From NCBI GenBank assembly GCA_027315005.1, contig DAHUZT010000079.1, forward strand, positions 1 to 33,313: a stretch of DNA of 33,313 nucleotides, written 5' to 3'. This DNA is from Acidimicrobiaceae bacterium. Lineage in GTDB: Bacteria; Actinomycetota; Acidimicrobiia; Acidimicrobiales; RAAP-2. Positions 22,944-31,195 of the stretch are shown piece by piece (within the stretch, counting starts at the first letter, position 1; every line of letters starts with the position of its first letter). The translations under genes and the position numbers were made by a program. Under the pieces are notes generated by a model, which made no database searches, was not told the origin of the DNA, and saw nothing but the letters and a program-made list of their open reading frames with translations.

Positions 22944-23665
22944 TCCCGGTGGGCCGGCCGGCGCCGTTCGTGAAGATCTGCGGCGTCACAAGTGAAGCCG
23001 ATGCGCTCCTGGCGGTGGGGGTGGGCGCCTCCGCCCTCGGGTTCATCTTCGCGCCCTCGCCACGTCAGATGGCCCCTGCCGCCGTGGCCGATATCGTCAA
23101 GCGCCTGCCTCACGAGACGGTGACTGTCGGGGTCTTCCGGGACGAGGCTCCGAAGCGGGTGATCGAGATCGCCAATCTCGCCGGGCTGAAGGCGGTGCAG
23201 CTCCATGGGATGGAGTCGGCCGCCGACACCGCGTGGGTGGCCGGGCGGGCCGGCTGGACGATCAAGGCGTTCCCGGCCGGTCACCCCAACATCGAACGGT
23301 TCGACCGGTACGGGGCCGAGACGCTGTTGATCGACGGGCAGAACCCGGGTTCGGGCGAACTGTTCGACTGGCGTCTGGCAGAAGGGGTCATCGACCCCCG
23401 ACGGCTCATCGTGTCGGGTGGCCTCGGGCCGGAGAACGTGGGCCAGGCCATCATCCATCTGCGGCCCTGGGGGGTGGACGTGGACAGCGGAGTCGAGTCC
23501 CGACCGGGGATCAAGGATCCCGGGAAGCTGCGAGCGTTCATCGCCGCCGTCCGTGACAGCGCGCGTCGAGCGGCCATGTCCTCCGGTCGGGAAGCCGGCG
23601 ACGACCCTTGGGAAGAGGGGTCGGAGCCCCGGCCCGGGGCGCCCTTCGATTGGCAGGACGAATGA
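22940..23665 (+). CDS. trpF: Phosphoribosylanthranilate isomerase
   Basis: The 241-residue TIM barrel converts PRA to CdRP. The catalytic Cys is C14 in [13 protein letters not shown] and the catalytic Asp is in [36 protein letters not shown] and [14 protein letters not shown] complete the signature. A dedicated TrpF is notable because many actinobacteria (Streptomyces, Mycobacterium) lack it and use bifunctional PriA. After the barrel (ending AAVRDSARR) there is an acidic, Pro-rich tail of ~28 residues ending APFDWQDE that is not part of the usual fold. The gene overlaps trpC and trpB by four bases each. Confidence 0.96.
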   Translation: MIPVGRPAPFVKICGVTSEADALLAVGVGASALGFIFAPSPRQMAPAAVADIVKRLPHETVTVGVFRDEAPKRVIEIANLAGLKAVQLHGMESAADTAWVAGRAGWTIKAFPAGHPNIERFDRYGAETLLIDGQNPGSGELFDWRLAEGVIDPRRLIVSGGLGPENVGQAIIHLRPWGVDVDSGVESRPGIKDPGKLRAFIAAVRDSARRAAMSSGREAGDDPWEEGSEPRPGAPFDWQDE

Positions 23666-24846
23666 CGCCGACCGAGTTGATGGGAGATCCCGGGCCCGGG
23701 GGGTGCTTCGGTCGGTTCGGCGGCCGCTTCGTCCCCGAAGCGCTGGTTGCTGCCTGCGTCGATCTCGAGCAGGCCTTCCGGGCGGCATGGTCCGACCCGG
23801 CGTTCCGCATCGAGCTCGACAGGCTGCTCCGACACTACGGAGGTCGTCCCACTCCGGTGAGCCGCTGCCCACGCCTGTCGGAGGAGATCGGGGTGGAGGT
23901 CCTGTTGAAGCGCGAGGATCTGACCCACACCGGCTCACACAAATTGAACAATGTCGTCGGACAGGGCCTCCTCGCCCGCCGGATGGGAAAGAGCCGGTTG
24001 ATCGCCGAGACCGGGGCCGGACAGCACGGCGTCGCGACCGCCACCGCGGCGGCGCTGTTTGACATGGAGTGCGTGGTCTACATGGGGGAGGTGGACATCG
24101 GTCGTCAGGAGCTCAACGTCTTCCGGATGGAGCTGCTGGGCGCGGAGGTCCGTCCGGTGGCCAGCGGAAGTCGGACTCTGAAGGATGCCGTCAACGAAGC
24201 GCTGCGCGACTGGGTGGGATCGGTCGTGGATACCCACTACTGCCTCGGTTCGGTGATGGGGCCGCATCCGTATCCGTGGATGGTCCGGGAATTCCAGCGG
24301 GTGATCGGCGAGGAGGCACGGGAGCAGTGTCGCGAACTCCTCGGCGGAGGCGATCCGGCTCTGGTAGTGGCATGTGCCGGCGGCGGCTCCAATGCGGCAG
24401 GCATCTTCGCCGGTTTCGCCGACGATACAGCGGCGGCCCTGGTGGCAGTGGAGGCGGCGGGCGGAGCGGCCCTCACCGGCGGACTGCCCGGCGTGCTGCA
24501 CGGGATGCGGAGCGCGCTGCTCCAGGACGAGGTGGGTCAGATCCTGGAGGCGGAGTCGATCTCGGCGGGCCTCGACTATCCGGGTATCGGACCCGAGCAT
24601 GCCCATCTGGCCGACATCGGGAGGGCTCGCTACCACTCGGCCACCGACCAGCAGGTACTCGATGCCTTTCAGGTGCTCGCCCGGACCGAGGGGATCATCC
24701 CAGCGCTCGAGTCGGCTCACGCCATCGCCTGGGTGCTCGCCAACGCGGGGACCGATGAGCTGCCCCTCGGGTCAACGGTCCTCGTCAATCTGTCCGGACG
24801 AGGGGACAAGGACGTCGCTCAGGTGCGTGACCTGTTGCGGCCGTGA
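23662..24846 (+). CDS. trpB: Tryptophan synthase beta subunit
   Basis: The 394-residue PLP enzyme condenses indole and serine to tryptophan. [13 protein letters not shown] opens it, the PLP lysine is in HTGSHKLNN, the catalytic Glu is in [19 protein letters not shown], the PLP-phosphate loop is [12 protein letters not shown] and the pyridine-contacting Ser is in NLSGRGDKD. It is the TrpB1 type that pairs with TrpA. Oddity: the loop between VAVEAAGG and PGVLHGMRS is about eight residues shorter than in Salmonella TrpB. ATG at 23662 overlaps the trpF stop. trpA follows after 13 bases. Confidence 0.97.
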   Translation: MTPTELMGDPGPGGCFGRFGGRFVPEALVAACVDLEQAFRAAWSDPAFRIELDRLLRHYGGRPTPVSRCPRLSEEIGVEVLLKREDLTHTGSHKLNNVVGQGLLARRMGKSRLIAETGAGQHGVATATAAALFDMECVVYMGEVDIGRQELNVFRMELLGAEVRPVASGSRTLKDAVNEALRDWVGSVVDTHYCLGSVMGPHPYPWMVREFQRVIGEEAREQCRELLGGGDPALVVACAGGGSNAAGIFAGFADDTAAALVAVEAAGGAALTGGLPGVLHGMRSALLQDEVGQILEAESISAGLDYPGIGPEHAHLADIGRARYHSATDQQVLDAFQVLARTEGIIPALESAHAIAWVLANAGTDELPLGSTVLVNLSGRGDKDVAQVRDLLRP

Positions 24847-24859
24847 GCGGTTGCCCGGC

Positions 24860-25714
24860 ATGACCGGCCGCTCTGAGGATGGACCGCCAACCGGGAGGTG
24901 GCATGATGGGTCACCGCCCGAGCAGTCGACCGCTCAGCCGAGCCTTCTCGAGGAGGTGCTCACCGCCCGCAAGGATCAGGGCCACAAGCTGCTCGTGCCA
25001 TACCTCACCGGAGGAATGGACGATCAGTGGCCTCTCGCCCTGGAGGCGGTGGCCGCGGCGGGGGCCGACGCTGTGGAGATCGGGATGCCCTTCTCCGATC
25101 CGATGATCGACGGTCAGACGATCCAAGAAGCGTCGCGGCGCGCCCTCGACCGCGCGACCACGCCCGAAGGGGTGCTGGCGGAAATGGGCAGAAGCCGGGT
25201 CGGGATCCCCACCGTGGTGATGACGTACTACAACCTGGTCTTCCGGGCCGGCCACCATCGGATGGCGGCCAACATGGCGGCCTCCGGCGTCAGCGGCGCC
25301 ATCATCCCGGACCTCCCCCTCGAGGAGCTCGATCCGTGGTCGGAGGCCGCGACCCCGTCGGGTGTGGCCACGGTGCTGCTGGTGGCGCCGTCGACTCCCG
25401 AGGAGCGGATGGAGGCGGTCTGCAGGCGCTCGAGAGGATTCGTCTATGCGGTGGGCCGGATGGGGGTGACCGGCGAACAGGCGGAGCTGGCCCACACGGC
25501 GCAGGAGGTTGCCGCCCGAGCGCTACGGTTCTCCGACATCCCGGTGTGTGTCGGAGTCGGCGTGTCGACTGCCGAGCAGGCTGTCGCCGTCTGTGAGGTG
25601 GCAGACGGCGTGGTGGTCGGCTCGGCTCTGGTGCGCCGGCTGCTGGACGGCGGAGGACCCGAGGCGGCGGCCGAGTTCGTGTCGCAGCTCCGCCGGGCAT
25701 TGGACCGGGGCTGA
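24860..25714 (+). CDS. trpA: Tryptophan synthase alpha subunit
   Basis: The 284-residue TIM barrel cleaves indole-3-glycerol phosphate to indole and G3P. The catalytic Glu and Asp lie in AVEIGMPFSDPMIDGQTIQEAS; YYNLVFRAG, GAIIPDLPLEE, LLVAPSTPEERM, FVYAVGRMGVTG and CVGVGVSTAEQA follow. The start is ATG at 24860, which leaves a ~25-residue hydrophilic N-terminal lead before LLEEVLTARKDQGHKLLVPYLTGG; TTG at 24851 is possible. No Shine-Dalgarno sequence is obvious. It ends 28 bases from the convergent UbiB-like gene, with no clear hairpin between. Confidence 0.95.
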   Translation: MTGRSEDGPPTGRWHDGSPPEQSTAQPSLLEEVLTARKDQGHKLLVPYLTGGMDDQWPLALEAVAAAGADAVEIGMPFSDPMIDGQTIQEASRRALDRATTPEGVLAEMGRSRVGIPTVVMTYYNLVFRAGHHRMAANMAASGVSGAIIPDLPLEELDPWSEAATPSGVATVLLVAPSTPEERMEAVCRRSRGFVYAVGRMGVTGEQAELAHTAQEVAARALRFSDIPVCVGVGVSTAEQAVAVCEVADGVVVGSALVRRLLDGGGPEAAAEFVSQLRRALDRG

Positions 25715-25742
25715 GTGCCAGCCGGGGACGTACGACGACGGC

Positions 25743-27398
25743 TCAGGCGGGCCCCCTCCGCCGTCCGCGTGCCAGACCGGCGACCGCCCTGAGGAACGAG
25801 CGGCGCTCACGGTGCTCCTCTCGGTGCTGGAGACGGTGCCGGATCAGCTCGCGGCGTTGCTGGAGGTCCTGGAACGTGATCTCGCGGTCCTCCTCGGTGA
25901 AGCCCAGCGCTGCCCTGTACCCCTGGAGATCGATCGAACCCCGCGCCAGCTCGGTCCCGACGTCCCTCGCGATCTGATCGCCATGCCTCTCGGTGAAGTA
26001 GGTGACGACGGCGAGGATCTCGCCCAGGATGTCGACGTCCGGAGCCATGGTGGCCATGGCGCTGTTCAGGAAGAGGATGTCCTTGACGAAGAGCATCAGC
26101 TCCTTCGGCATCCGTGCTCCGTAGCCGAGTAGCGCCTTCGTGACCTCCCGCAATTCGCCGACCAGCTCCTCGGCGGTCAGCGTGGTCGGGTCGACTGCGG
26201 GTCGGTTCAGTCCGAGGTCACGGATGACGGCGTCGATGTCGGCGTCGGCTGGCAGCGCACCAAGGTCACGGAGCGCTTCGACCTGTGCCACCAGGTTGTT
26301 GGTCGTGGCCCCCATCTGCAGACGGAGGAAGGCCAGGCGCTTGGCTTCGTCGAGCCGGCCGGTGATGCCGAAATCGAGCAGTGCCACCGTGCCGTCTCGC
26401 TGGACGAGCAGGTTCCCTCCATGGAGGTCCCCATGGAACACCCCGTGCAGAAGCGCGCCCTCCAGAAAGGAGATCAGGCTGGACCGGAGCACCAGTGCGG
26501 TGTCGATGCCAGCGGCCTGCATTCCCTTCGCGTCACCCCATTCGAACCCGTGGAGATGCTCCATCACCAGCACCCTCCGGGTCACCAGGACCGGATGTGG
26601 GCGGGGAACGACAACCGCCCGTTGGCCGGTGGCGACGAAGACCGCGGCAAGATCGAGCATGTTCTCTGCTTCGAGGCGGAAGTCGAGCTCCTCGACGATC
26701 GTTTCCGCGAAGAGATCGACGAGAGCGGGAGGATTGGCCAGGGCGGCAACCGGAATCCGGCCGATGAGCAGCGGAGCCAGCCAGGACATGGCCGCCAGAT
26801 CCAGCCGCACCAGTGAATCGACAGTCCGGCGCTGGACCTTCACCACCACGCGCTCCCCGGTGCGAAGGGTGGCCGCGTGGACCTGGGCGATCGACGCCGA
26901 GGCGATGGGCTTGGCGTCGAAGGATACGAAGACCTCGGAAAGGGGACGACCCAGCTCTTCTTCGACTGTTGTGCGCACGACCGGGAACGGTTCGGGCGGG
27001 ACGCGGTCGCGCAGCAGGCGGAACTCTTCGACCAGTTCTTCGGGGAAAATTCCTTCGCCAGAGGAAAGGATCTGTCCGAGCTTGATGTAGGTGGGGCCGA
27101 GCAGCTCGAACGCCGGCCGGAGCCGCCGGGACAGTCCCGCCCTCGAGTCGGCGGTCCCCCGGTCGTACAGGCCCCAGCCGAGGAGTGCGCCCCCCAGATG
27201 ACGGCACACGGTCCCGACCCTGATTCCGGGCGGCCACCTGCGGCGCCGGACGAGCTCGCGGGCGAGCCGTCCGGCGACAAGCCGCAGCTCGCCGATGTCG
27301 CCGCCGGAGTCCGGCGGGTGCCGCCATGCCATCGCGTCACGGTCGACCGTCCACGGTCCGTTGGCGGTGAAGGCCCCGACAGCCAGGTCGGTCTCCAC
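25743..27398 (-). CDS. UbiB/ABC1 (AarF)-family atypical kinase-like protein
   Basis: The 551-residue protein has the ABC1/UbiB kinase-like fold. The family signature KxGQ is present in LLGPTYIKLGQILSSGEGIFPEELVEEFRLLRDRVPPEP. Ala-rich nucleotide loop IASASIAQVHAATLRTGERVVVKVQRR, IVEELDFRLEAENM, catalytic VFHGDLHGGNLLV and metal-binding LLDFGITGRLD follow. Family members support isoprenoid-quinone synthesis or lipid handling; here the quinone is probably menaquinone, so a general membrane-lipid role is as likely. There is no clear C-terminal transmembrane helix: the end is a charged, Arg-rich helical tail (QQRRELIRHRLQHREEHRERR). The GTG at 27398 directly abuts the fabF stop, so it is the last gene of the fab unit. 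Confidence 0.88.
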   Translation of the reverse strand: METDLAVGAFTANGPWTVDRDAMAWRHPPDSGGDIGELRLVAGRLARELVRRRRWPPGIRVGTVCRHLGGALLGWGLYDRGTADSRAGLSRRLRPAFELLGPTYIKLGQILSSGEGIFPEELVEEFRLLRDRVPPEPFPVVRTTVEEELGRPLSEVFVSFDAKPIASASIAQVHAATLRTGERVVVKVQRRTVDSLVRLDLAAMSWLAPLLIGRIPVAALANPPALVDLFAETIVEELDFRLEAENMLDLAAVFVATGQRAVVVPRPHPVLVTRRVLVMEHLHGFEWGDAKGMQAAGIDTALVLRSSLISFLEGALLHGVFHGDLHGGNLLVQRDGTVALLDFGITGRLDEAKRLAFLRLQMGATTNNLVAQVEALRDLGALPADADIDAVIRDLGLNRPAVDPTTLTAEELVGELREVTKALLGYGARMPKELMLFVKDILFLNSAMATMAPDVDILGEILAVVTYFTERHGDQIARDVGTELARGSIDLQGYRAALGFTEEDREITFQDLQQRRELIRHRLQHREEHRERRSFLRAVAGLARGRRRGPA

Positions 27399-28595
27399 TC
27401 AGGTCGGTGAGATCACCAGGCAGCCGTTGTGACCACCGAAGCCGAATGAGTTGGAGAGGATCGGAGCCGGCCTCCACGGCCGGGCAGCACCGGTGACGAT
27501 GTTGAGATGGATGTCGGGATCCTGCTGTTCGAGCCCTCCTGTCGGCGGGATCAGGGCGTGCTCGATGGTCAGCACCGATGCCACCGCCTCGATGGCGCCG
27601 CAGGCTCCGAGACCGTGTCCGATCACGCCCTTGGTCGAGGTGACCGGGGGAGTTTCGGTGCCGAACACCTCACCGATGGCATCCGCTTCGGCTTGGTCAT
27701 TGAGGGGGGTCGACGTCCCGTGGGCGTTGACGTGACCGATGTCCGCCGCTCCGATCCCGGCGTCTTGCATGGCCAACTTCATGCATTCGGCGGCTCCCGT
27801 TCCTCCAGGCGCCGGGGCGGTGATGTGGAAGGCATCGGCGGTGCTCGCCGATCCGGCCAGCTCTCCGTAGATGCGGGCGCCTCGTGCCTCGGCACGGTCC
27901 CAATCCTCGAGAACCAGTGCGCCGGCGCCCTCGGCCATCACGAAACCGTCGCGTCGCCGGTCGAAGGGGCGGGAGGTCTCCGAGGAGGAGAGTGCTGTCA
28001 TGTTCATGAACGCCGCCATACTGACCGCGGTCATGCCAGCCTCGGCCGCACCACCGATGACGAGGTCACATCGTCCAGCGGCCACCAGGTGGGCGGCATG
28101 GCCGATACTGTGGGCGCCGGCCGCACAGGCTGTGGTCACCGTCTCGGATGGTCCACGCCAACCGAGACGGATCGAGACGGTTGCCGCGGCTGCGTTGGCC
28201 ATCATCATGGTGACCAGGCGAGGTGATACCCGACGAGGCCCCTTGGCTTCGTGGAGGAGGATCTGACCCTCCAGCGTGCCCAGCCCGCCGACCCCGGTCC
28301 CGATGACCACGCCGGCCCGGGCCGGATCCACGTCGACCACCCCGGCATCCTCGACGGCCATGGAGGCCACCGCCACCGCGAATTGAGCGAACCGGTCGAC
28401 CTGGCGGACCTCCTTGGTGCTGAGCCAGCGCTCGGGATCGAAATCGGTGACTCGCCGCTCACCGGACGGGGCTGGCGCATTGAGGCCGTCCCAGAGGGCC
28501 TCGGTTCCGACACCGCAGCACGACACGACGCCGATCCCGGTGATCGCAACCCGACGACCCGAAACCGGACCTTCGGGACCGACGCCCAGGAGCAT
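27399..28595 (-). CDS. fabF: Beta-ketoacyl-ACP synthase II
   Basis: The 398-residue condensing enzyme elongates acyl-ACP with malonyl-ACP. The Cys-His-His triad is C157 in TTACAAGAHSIG, H292 in VNAHGTSTPLND and H327 in KGVIGHGLGACGAIEA, with K322 adjacent. The C-terminal NSFGFGGHNGCLVI is the family glycine-rich end. ATG at 28595 shares a base with the acpP stop (TGATG). The N-terminus MLLGVGPEGPVSGRRVAITGIGVVS is slightly longer than usual. It follows acpP, as in many fab clusters. Confidence 0.95.
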   Translation of the reverse strand: MLLGVGPEGPVSGRRVAITGIGVVSCCGVGTEALWDGLNAPAPSGERRVTDFDPERWLSTKEVRQVDRFAQFAVAVASMAVEDAGVVDVDPARAGVVIGTGVGGLGTLEGQILLHEAKGPRRVSPRLVTMMMANAAAATVSIRLGWRGPSETVTTACAAGAHSIGHAAHLVAAGRCDLVIGGAAEAGMTAVSMAAFMNMTALSSSETSRPFDRRRDGFVMAEGAGALVLEDWDRAEARGARIYGELAGSASTADAFHITAPAPGGTGAAECMKLAMQDAGIGAADIGHVNAHGTSTPLNDQAEADAIGEVFGTETPPVTSTKGVIGHGLGACGAIEAVASVLTIEHALIPPTGGLEQQDPDIHLNIVTGAARPWRPAPILSNSFGFGGHNGCLVISPT

Positions 28596-28834
28596 CAGAG
28601 CTTGGCGTCGATCAAGTCGAACGCCTGCCCGACGGTCTCGATGCCCTCGAGCTCGCTTTCGTCGACCGAGACATCGAAGGTCTCCTCGAGTGCCATGACC
28701 AGTTCGACCAGGTCGAGACTGTCGGCGTCGAGGTCCTCGGCGAAGCGCGCCTCGCGGGTCACCTTGTCTTCGGGTACCTGGAGGACCTCCACGGCACACT
28801 CCCTGAACTTCTCGAATTGGTCATCGCTGCTCAC
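28595..28834 (-). CDS. acpP: Acyl carrier protein
   Basis: The 79-residue acidic four-helix protein carries acyl chains on phosphopantetheine at S39 in LDADSLDLVELVMALEE. N-terminal helix FEKFRECAVEVLQV and C-terminal IETVGQAFDLID are typical. The start is GTG at 28834 with AAAGGAG about nine bases upstream, a good ribosome binding site. Its leader contains an 18-base tandem repeat and a -10-like TACCGT (28896-28901), so it probably has its own promoter despite lying in the fab cluster. Confidence 0.95.
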   Translation of the reverse strand: MSSDDQFEKFRECAVEVLQVPEDKVTREARFAEDLDADSLDLVELVMALEETFDVSVDESELEGIETVGQAFDLIDAKL

Positions 28835-28852
28835 GGACCGCTCCTTTGTCGT

Positions 28853-28888
28853 GTTGTCGGGTGAGGCTGGGTCGTCGGCTGAGGCTGT
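28853..28888. repeat. 18-base tandem repeat in the acpP leader
   Basis: Two 18-base units (28853-28870 and 28871-28888) share 15 of 18 bases. The core GTCGGGTGAGGCTG / GTCGGCTGAGGCTG differs at one base. They lie between the candidate -10 box and the acpP ribosome binding site, so they would be in the 5' UTR or at the transcription start. Confidence 0.7.
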
Positions 28889-28895
28889 GGACGAG

Positions 28896-28901
28896 ACGGT
28901 A
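28896..28901 (-). promoter_or_regulatory. Candidate -10 box (TACCGT) for acpP
   Basis: On the minus strand TACCGT would start a transcript about 55 bases before the acpP GTG, consistent with the gene's use of a real Shine-Dalgarno sequence. No clear -35 is seen. Confidence 0.3.
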
Positions 28902-28940
28902 GCTGGACCAGGTGGCCTCCGCGGCTCGGGATCGAGTGGC

Positions 28941-28972
28941 GGGGCTCAAAGGCCCCTGGGCTCAGAGGCCCA
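28941..28972 (-). terminator. Two tandem hairpins at the fabG 3' end
   Basis: GGGGC-TCAAAG-GCCCC (28941-28956) and TGGGC-TCAGAG-GCCCA (28957-28972) are adjacent 5-bp hairpins with nearly identical loops. The second covers the fabG stop codon (28962-28964). They may attenuate or end fabD-fabG transcripts before the acpP promoter; there is no T-tract. Confidence 0.45.
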
Positions 28973-29723
28973 TGGAAAGGCCACCGTCGACGGCCAGAAC
29001 CGCTCCCGTGACGTAGGACGCGCCCGGAGAGGCCAGAAATCCTACGGCATCAGCTATCTCCTCCGGTTCAGCCACCCGTCCCAGGGGAACCTGGGCTTCG
29101 AGCAGCCCCAACTGCCCTTCACCGAGTGCCGCGAGCATATTCGTTCGTACGAGACCCGGCGCGATCACGTTCACCGTGATCGAACGGCTGGCGACCTCTC
29201 TGGCCATGGCTCTAGCCATGCCCACCAGCCCGGCCTTGGCCGCAGCGTAGTTGGCCTGGCCGGGGGCACCCATGAACGCTCCGACCGACGAGACCAGCAC
29301 GATCCGTCCCCGATGCAGTCGGACCATCTTCGTCAGCGCCCGCTTGGTCGCCCGGAACACACCGGTGAGGTCGGTATCGATGACCTCCGACCAGGCCTCC
29401 TCCGACATGCGGAGGACCAATGTGTCTCGGGTGACGCCGGCGTTGGCCACCAACACCTCCACCGGACCCCACCGCGCCTCGACGGTCCCGAAGGCCTCGT
29501 CGACCTGGTCGGGGTCGGTGACGTCGCAGGTCAGGGGCATCAGGCGGTCCGGCTCCACCTGCGGGCCATCCTCGATGGTGCCCGATCTGGAAAGTACGCA
29601 CACCCGGTCCCCGCGGTGGAGGAACCACCGCGCGCAAGCCAGCCCGATGCCCCGGGTCCCCCCGGTGACGAGGACGATCCGGTCCTCCGTCTCGGCCGAG
29701 CTCTCCACCCACGCGGTGTTCAC
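28962..29723 (-). CDS. fabG: 3-oxoacyl-ACP reductase-like SDR
   Basis: The 253-residue SDR reduces 3-oxoacyl-ACP to the (R)-3-hydroxy form with NADPH. LVTGGTRGIGLACARWF, CDVTD, VANAGVTRDTLVLRM, S146 in VLVSSVGA, Y159 and K163 in ANYAAAKAGLVG, and NVIAPGLVRTNM through SYVTGAVLAVDGGLSMGL are FabG-typical. Oddity: the catalytic-tetrad Asn of the VIDTNLTGVF motif is Asp here (D118, codon GAC). An N-terminal lead of ~13 residues precedes the first strand. The GTG at 29723 overlaps the fabD stop (GTGA), so translation is coupled with fabD. Two hairpins lie at its end. Confidence 0.92.
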   Translation of the reverse strand: MNTAWVESSAETEDRIVLVTGGTRGIGLACARWFLHRGDRVCVLSRSGTIEDGPQVEPDRLMPLTCDVTDPDQVDEAFGTVEARWGPVEVLVANAGVTRDTLVLRMSEEAWSEVIDTDLTGVFRATKRALTKMVRLHRGRIVLVSSVGAFMGAPGQANYAAAKAGLVGMARAMAREVASRSITVNVIAPGLVRTNMLAALGEGQLGLLEAQVPLGRVAEPEEIADAVGFLASPGASYVTGAVLAVDGGLSMGL

Positions 29724-30976
29724 CAGCTGCTCCCCTTGGTCCGGATCCAGGCCACCGGCTGGCCCTCGACCACTCGCTCACCGCGTACGGCCAGCCAGCG
29801 GACGAGGATCCCGTCGAAGGGAGTACGGACGTCGGTCAAACCGACCGTACCGACCCGATCCCCGACCATGAGAGCCGATCCGGGCTCGGCACCGGCACCA
29901 CTACCTGGGGCGGCGGTGGCTTCCGCCAGTGCGGTGGTCTCCAGTGCGGCCAGCTGGACGTCCGGCTCGAAGACACCGGGCGCGGGGCTGACGATGACCC
30001 GTTCGGAGGTGTATAGATGCTCCCCCTGATGCGCTTCGGCCGATGCGGTCCACTCGTCGGTTCCGGCCACCATGTCCATCAGCTTGTCGAGGTCCGCGGG
30101 TGTGGCCACCGAAACTCCGCGAACGTCCGGAGTGGTCCGACGGACCAGTCCGGTGAGCACACCGCCTGGCCCGAGCTCGGCCACGACGGTCGTCCCCCGG
30201 CCGCTCAGCGTCTCGAGTGACTGTCGCCAGCGCACGGGACTGCACAGCTGAGCAGATAGCAGGTCGGGCCATTCCTCCCGACCGGTGTGGACTCGGTTGT
30301 CGACATTCGCCACGACCGGTACCTCAGGTGCGTGGAAGGTCACCTCGGCCAAACTCTGGCGCAGTCGCGCTCGAGCGGGCACCATCAACTGGGTGTGGAA
30401 GGCCCCGGCAACCGGGAGTGGGAGCACCTTGCGGGCCCCGAGCTCTTTCGCCCGCTCGGTGGCAATCGCCACACCTTCGACGCTCCCGGCGACCACCACC
30501 TGGCCGGGCGCGTTGAAGTTGGCCACCCACACCTCGGCTTCGGCGCGCCGACAAGCTGCCTCGGCGTCGTCGTCGGTAATCCCGAGCAGGGCGGCCATGG
30601 TCCCGGGCTGCCGGTCGGCCGCTACCTGCATGGCATCACCGCGTTCGATGACCAGCCGGGTCCCATCGGCCAGGGAGAGCGCTCCCGACGCGACCAGTGC
30701 CGTGTACTCGCCGAGACTGTGGCCAGCACACGCGCCCGGGAGCAGTCCGAGGCGTTCGACGGCGTCGAGGACGATGAGGCTCATCACGAACGTCGACAGC
30801 TGGGCGTTGGCCGTGCGGGTGAGCTCGTCCATCGGGGCGTCGAGCAGCAATGCCGTCACGTCCCTGCCGGACACGTCATCTGCTTCCGCGACCAGTTCCC
30901 ATGAAGGATGGTCCATCCACGCATGGCCCATGCCCGCCCGTTGCGATCCCTGTCCCGGGAAGGTGAAGGCCAGCAC
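29720..30976 (-). CDS. fabD: Malonyl-CoA:ACP transacylase with a C-terminal biotinyl/lipoyl-like domain
   Basis: The 418-residue protein loads malonyl groups onto ACP. The FabD core (about 1-305) has FTFPGQGSQRAGMG, nucleophile S87 in AGHSLGEYTAL, H194 in VAGAFHTQLM and VAELGPGGVLTGLVRR. The extra ~110 residues are unusual. From about 325 to 413 they read as two halves of a biotinyl/lipoyl barrel: IVSPAPGVFEPD, then VGDRVGTVGLTDVRTPFDGILVRWLAVRGERVVEGQPVAWIR, joined by an Ala/Gly-rich stretch. The EAMKM lysine site is missing. Start GTG at 30976 is set by the core fold and by GAGAGGAG upstream. It is the first gene of the fab unit. Confidence 0.92.
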   Translation of the reverse strand: MLAFTFPGQGSQRAGMGHAWMDHPSWELVAEADDVSGRDVTALLLDAPMDELTRTANAQLSTFVMSLIVLDAVERLGLLPGACAGHSLGEYTALVASGALSLADGTRLVIERGDAMQVAADRQPGTMAALLGITDDDAEAACRRAEAEVWVANFNAPGQVVVAGSVEGVAIATERAKELGARKVLPLPVAGAFHTQLMVPARARLRQSLAEVTFHAPEVPVVANVDNRVHTGREEWPDLLSAQLCSPVRWRQSLETLSGRGTTVVAELGPGGVLTGLVRRTTPDVRGVSVATPADLDKLMDMVAGTDEWTASAEAHQGEHLYTSERVIVSPAPGVFEPDVQLAALETTALAEATAAPGSGAGAEPGSALMVGDRVGTVGLTDVRTPFDGILVRWLAVRGERVVEGQPVAWIRTKGSSW

Positions 30977-31153
30977 AACCAGACTCCTCTCGACGCTCTC
31001 GTGAGTCCGCGCCCTGGCGGACCGTCCGGGTCGGTCAAGTGTGGCATGACCGCCGGACCGCAGGGGATTACCCACAGGTCAGTGCGGCACGGCCTCGACC
31101 CCAAACCCACTGCACTCAAGCACCGACCCGGCGGGAAGGCCGGCCTGACACCC

Positions 31154-31187
31154 AAACGTGAAGATGGTGCCGGTTGAAACGTGAAGA
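31154..31187. repeat. Direct repeat AAACGTGAAGA downstream of tRNA-Leu
   Basis: The 11-mer occurs at 31154-31164 and 31177-31187. It lies between the tRNA 3' end and the fabD promoter region (30977-31195), a gap holding no gene that I can support. Function unknown. Confidence 0.6.
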
Positions 31188-31195
31188 CCTCCCGG

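Noticed and set aside
22718..23938. 406-codon minus-strand frame across trpC, trpF and trpB
   Set aside because: Antisense to three recognisable trp genes; no protein-family signal.
28251..30029. 592-codon plus-strand frame across fabF, acpP and fabG
   Set aside because: It is antisense to three genes with intact catalytic motifs and its translation is Arg/Ser/Pro-rich without domains.
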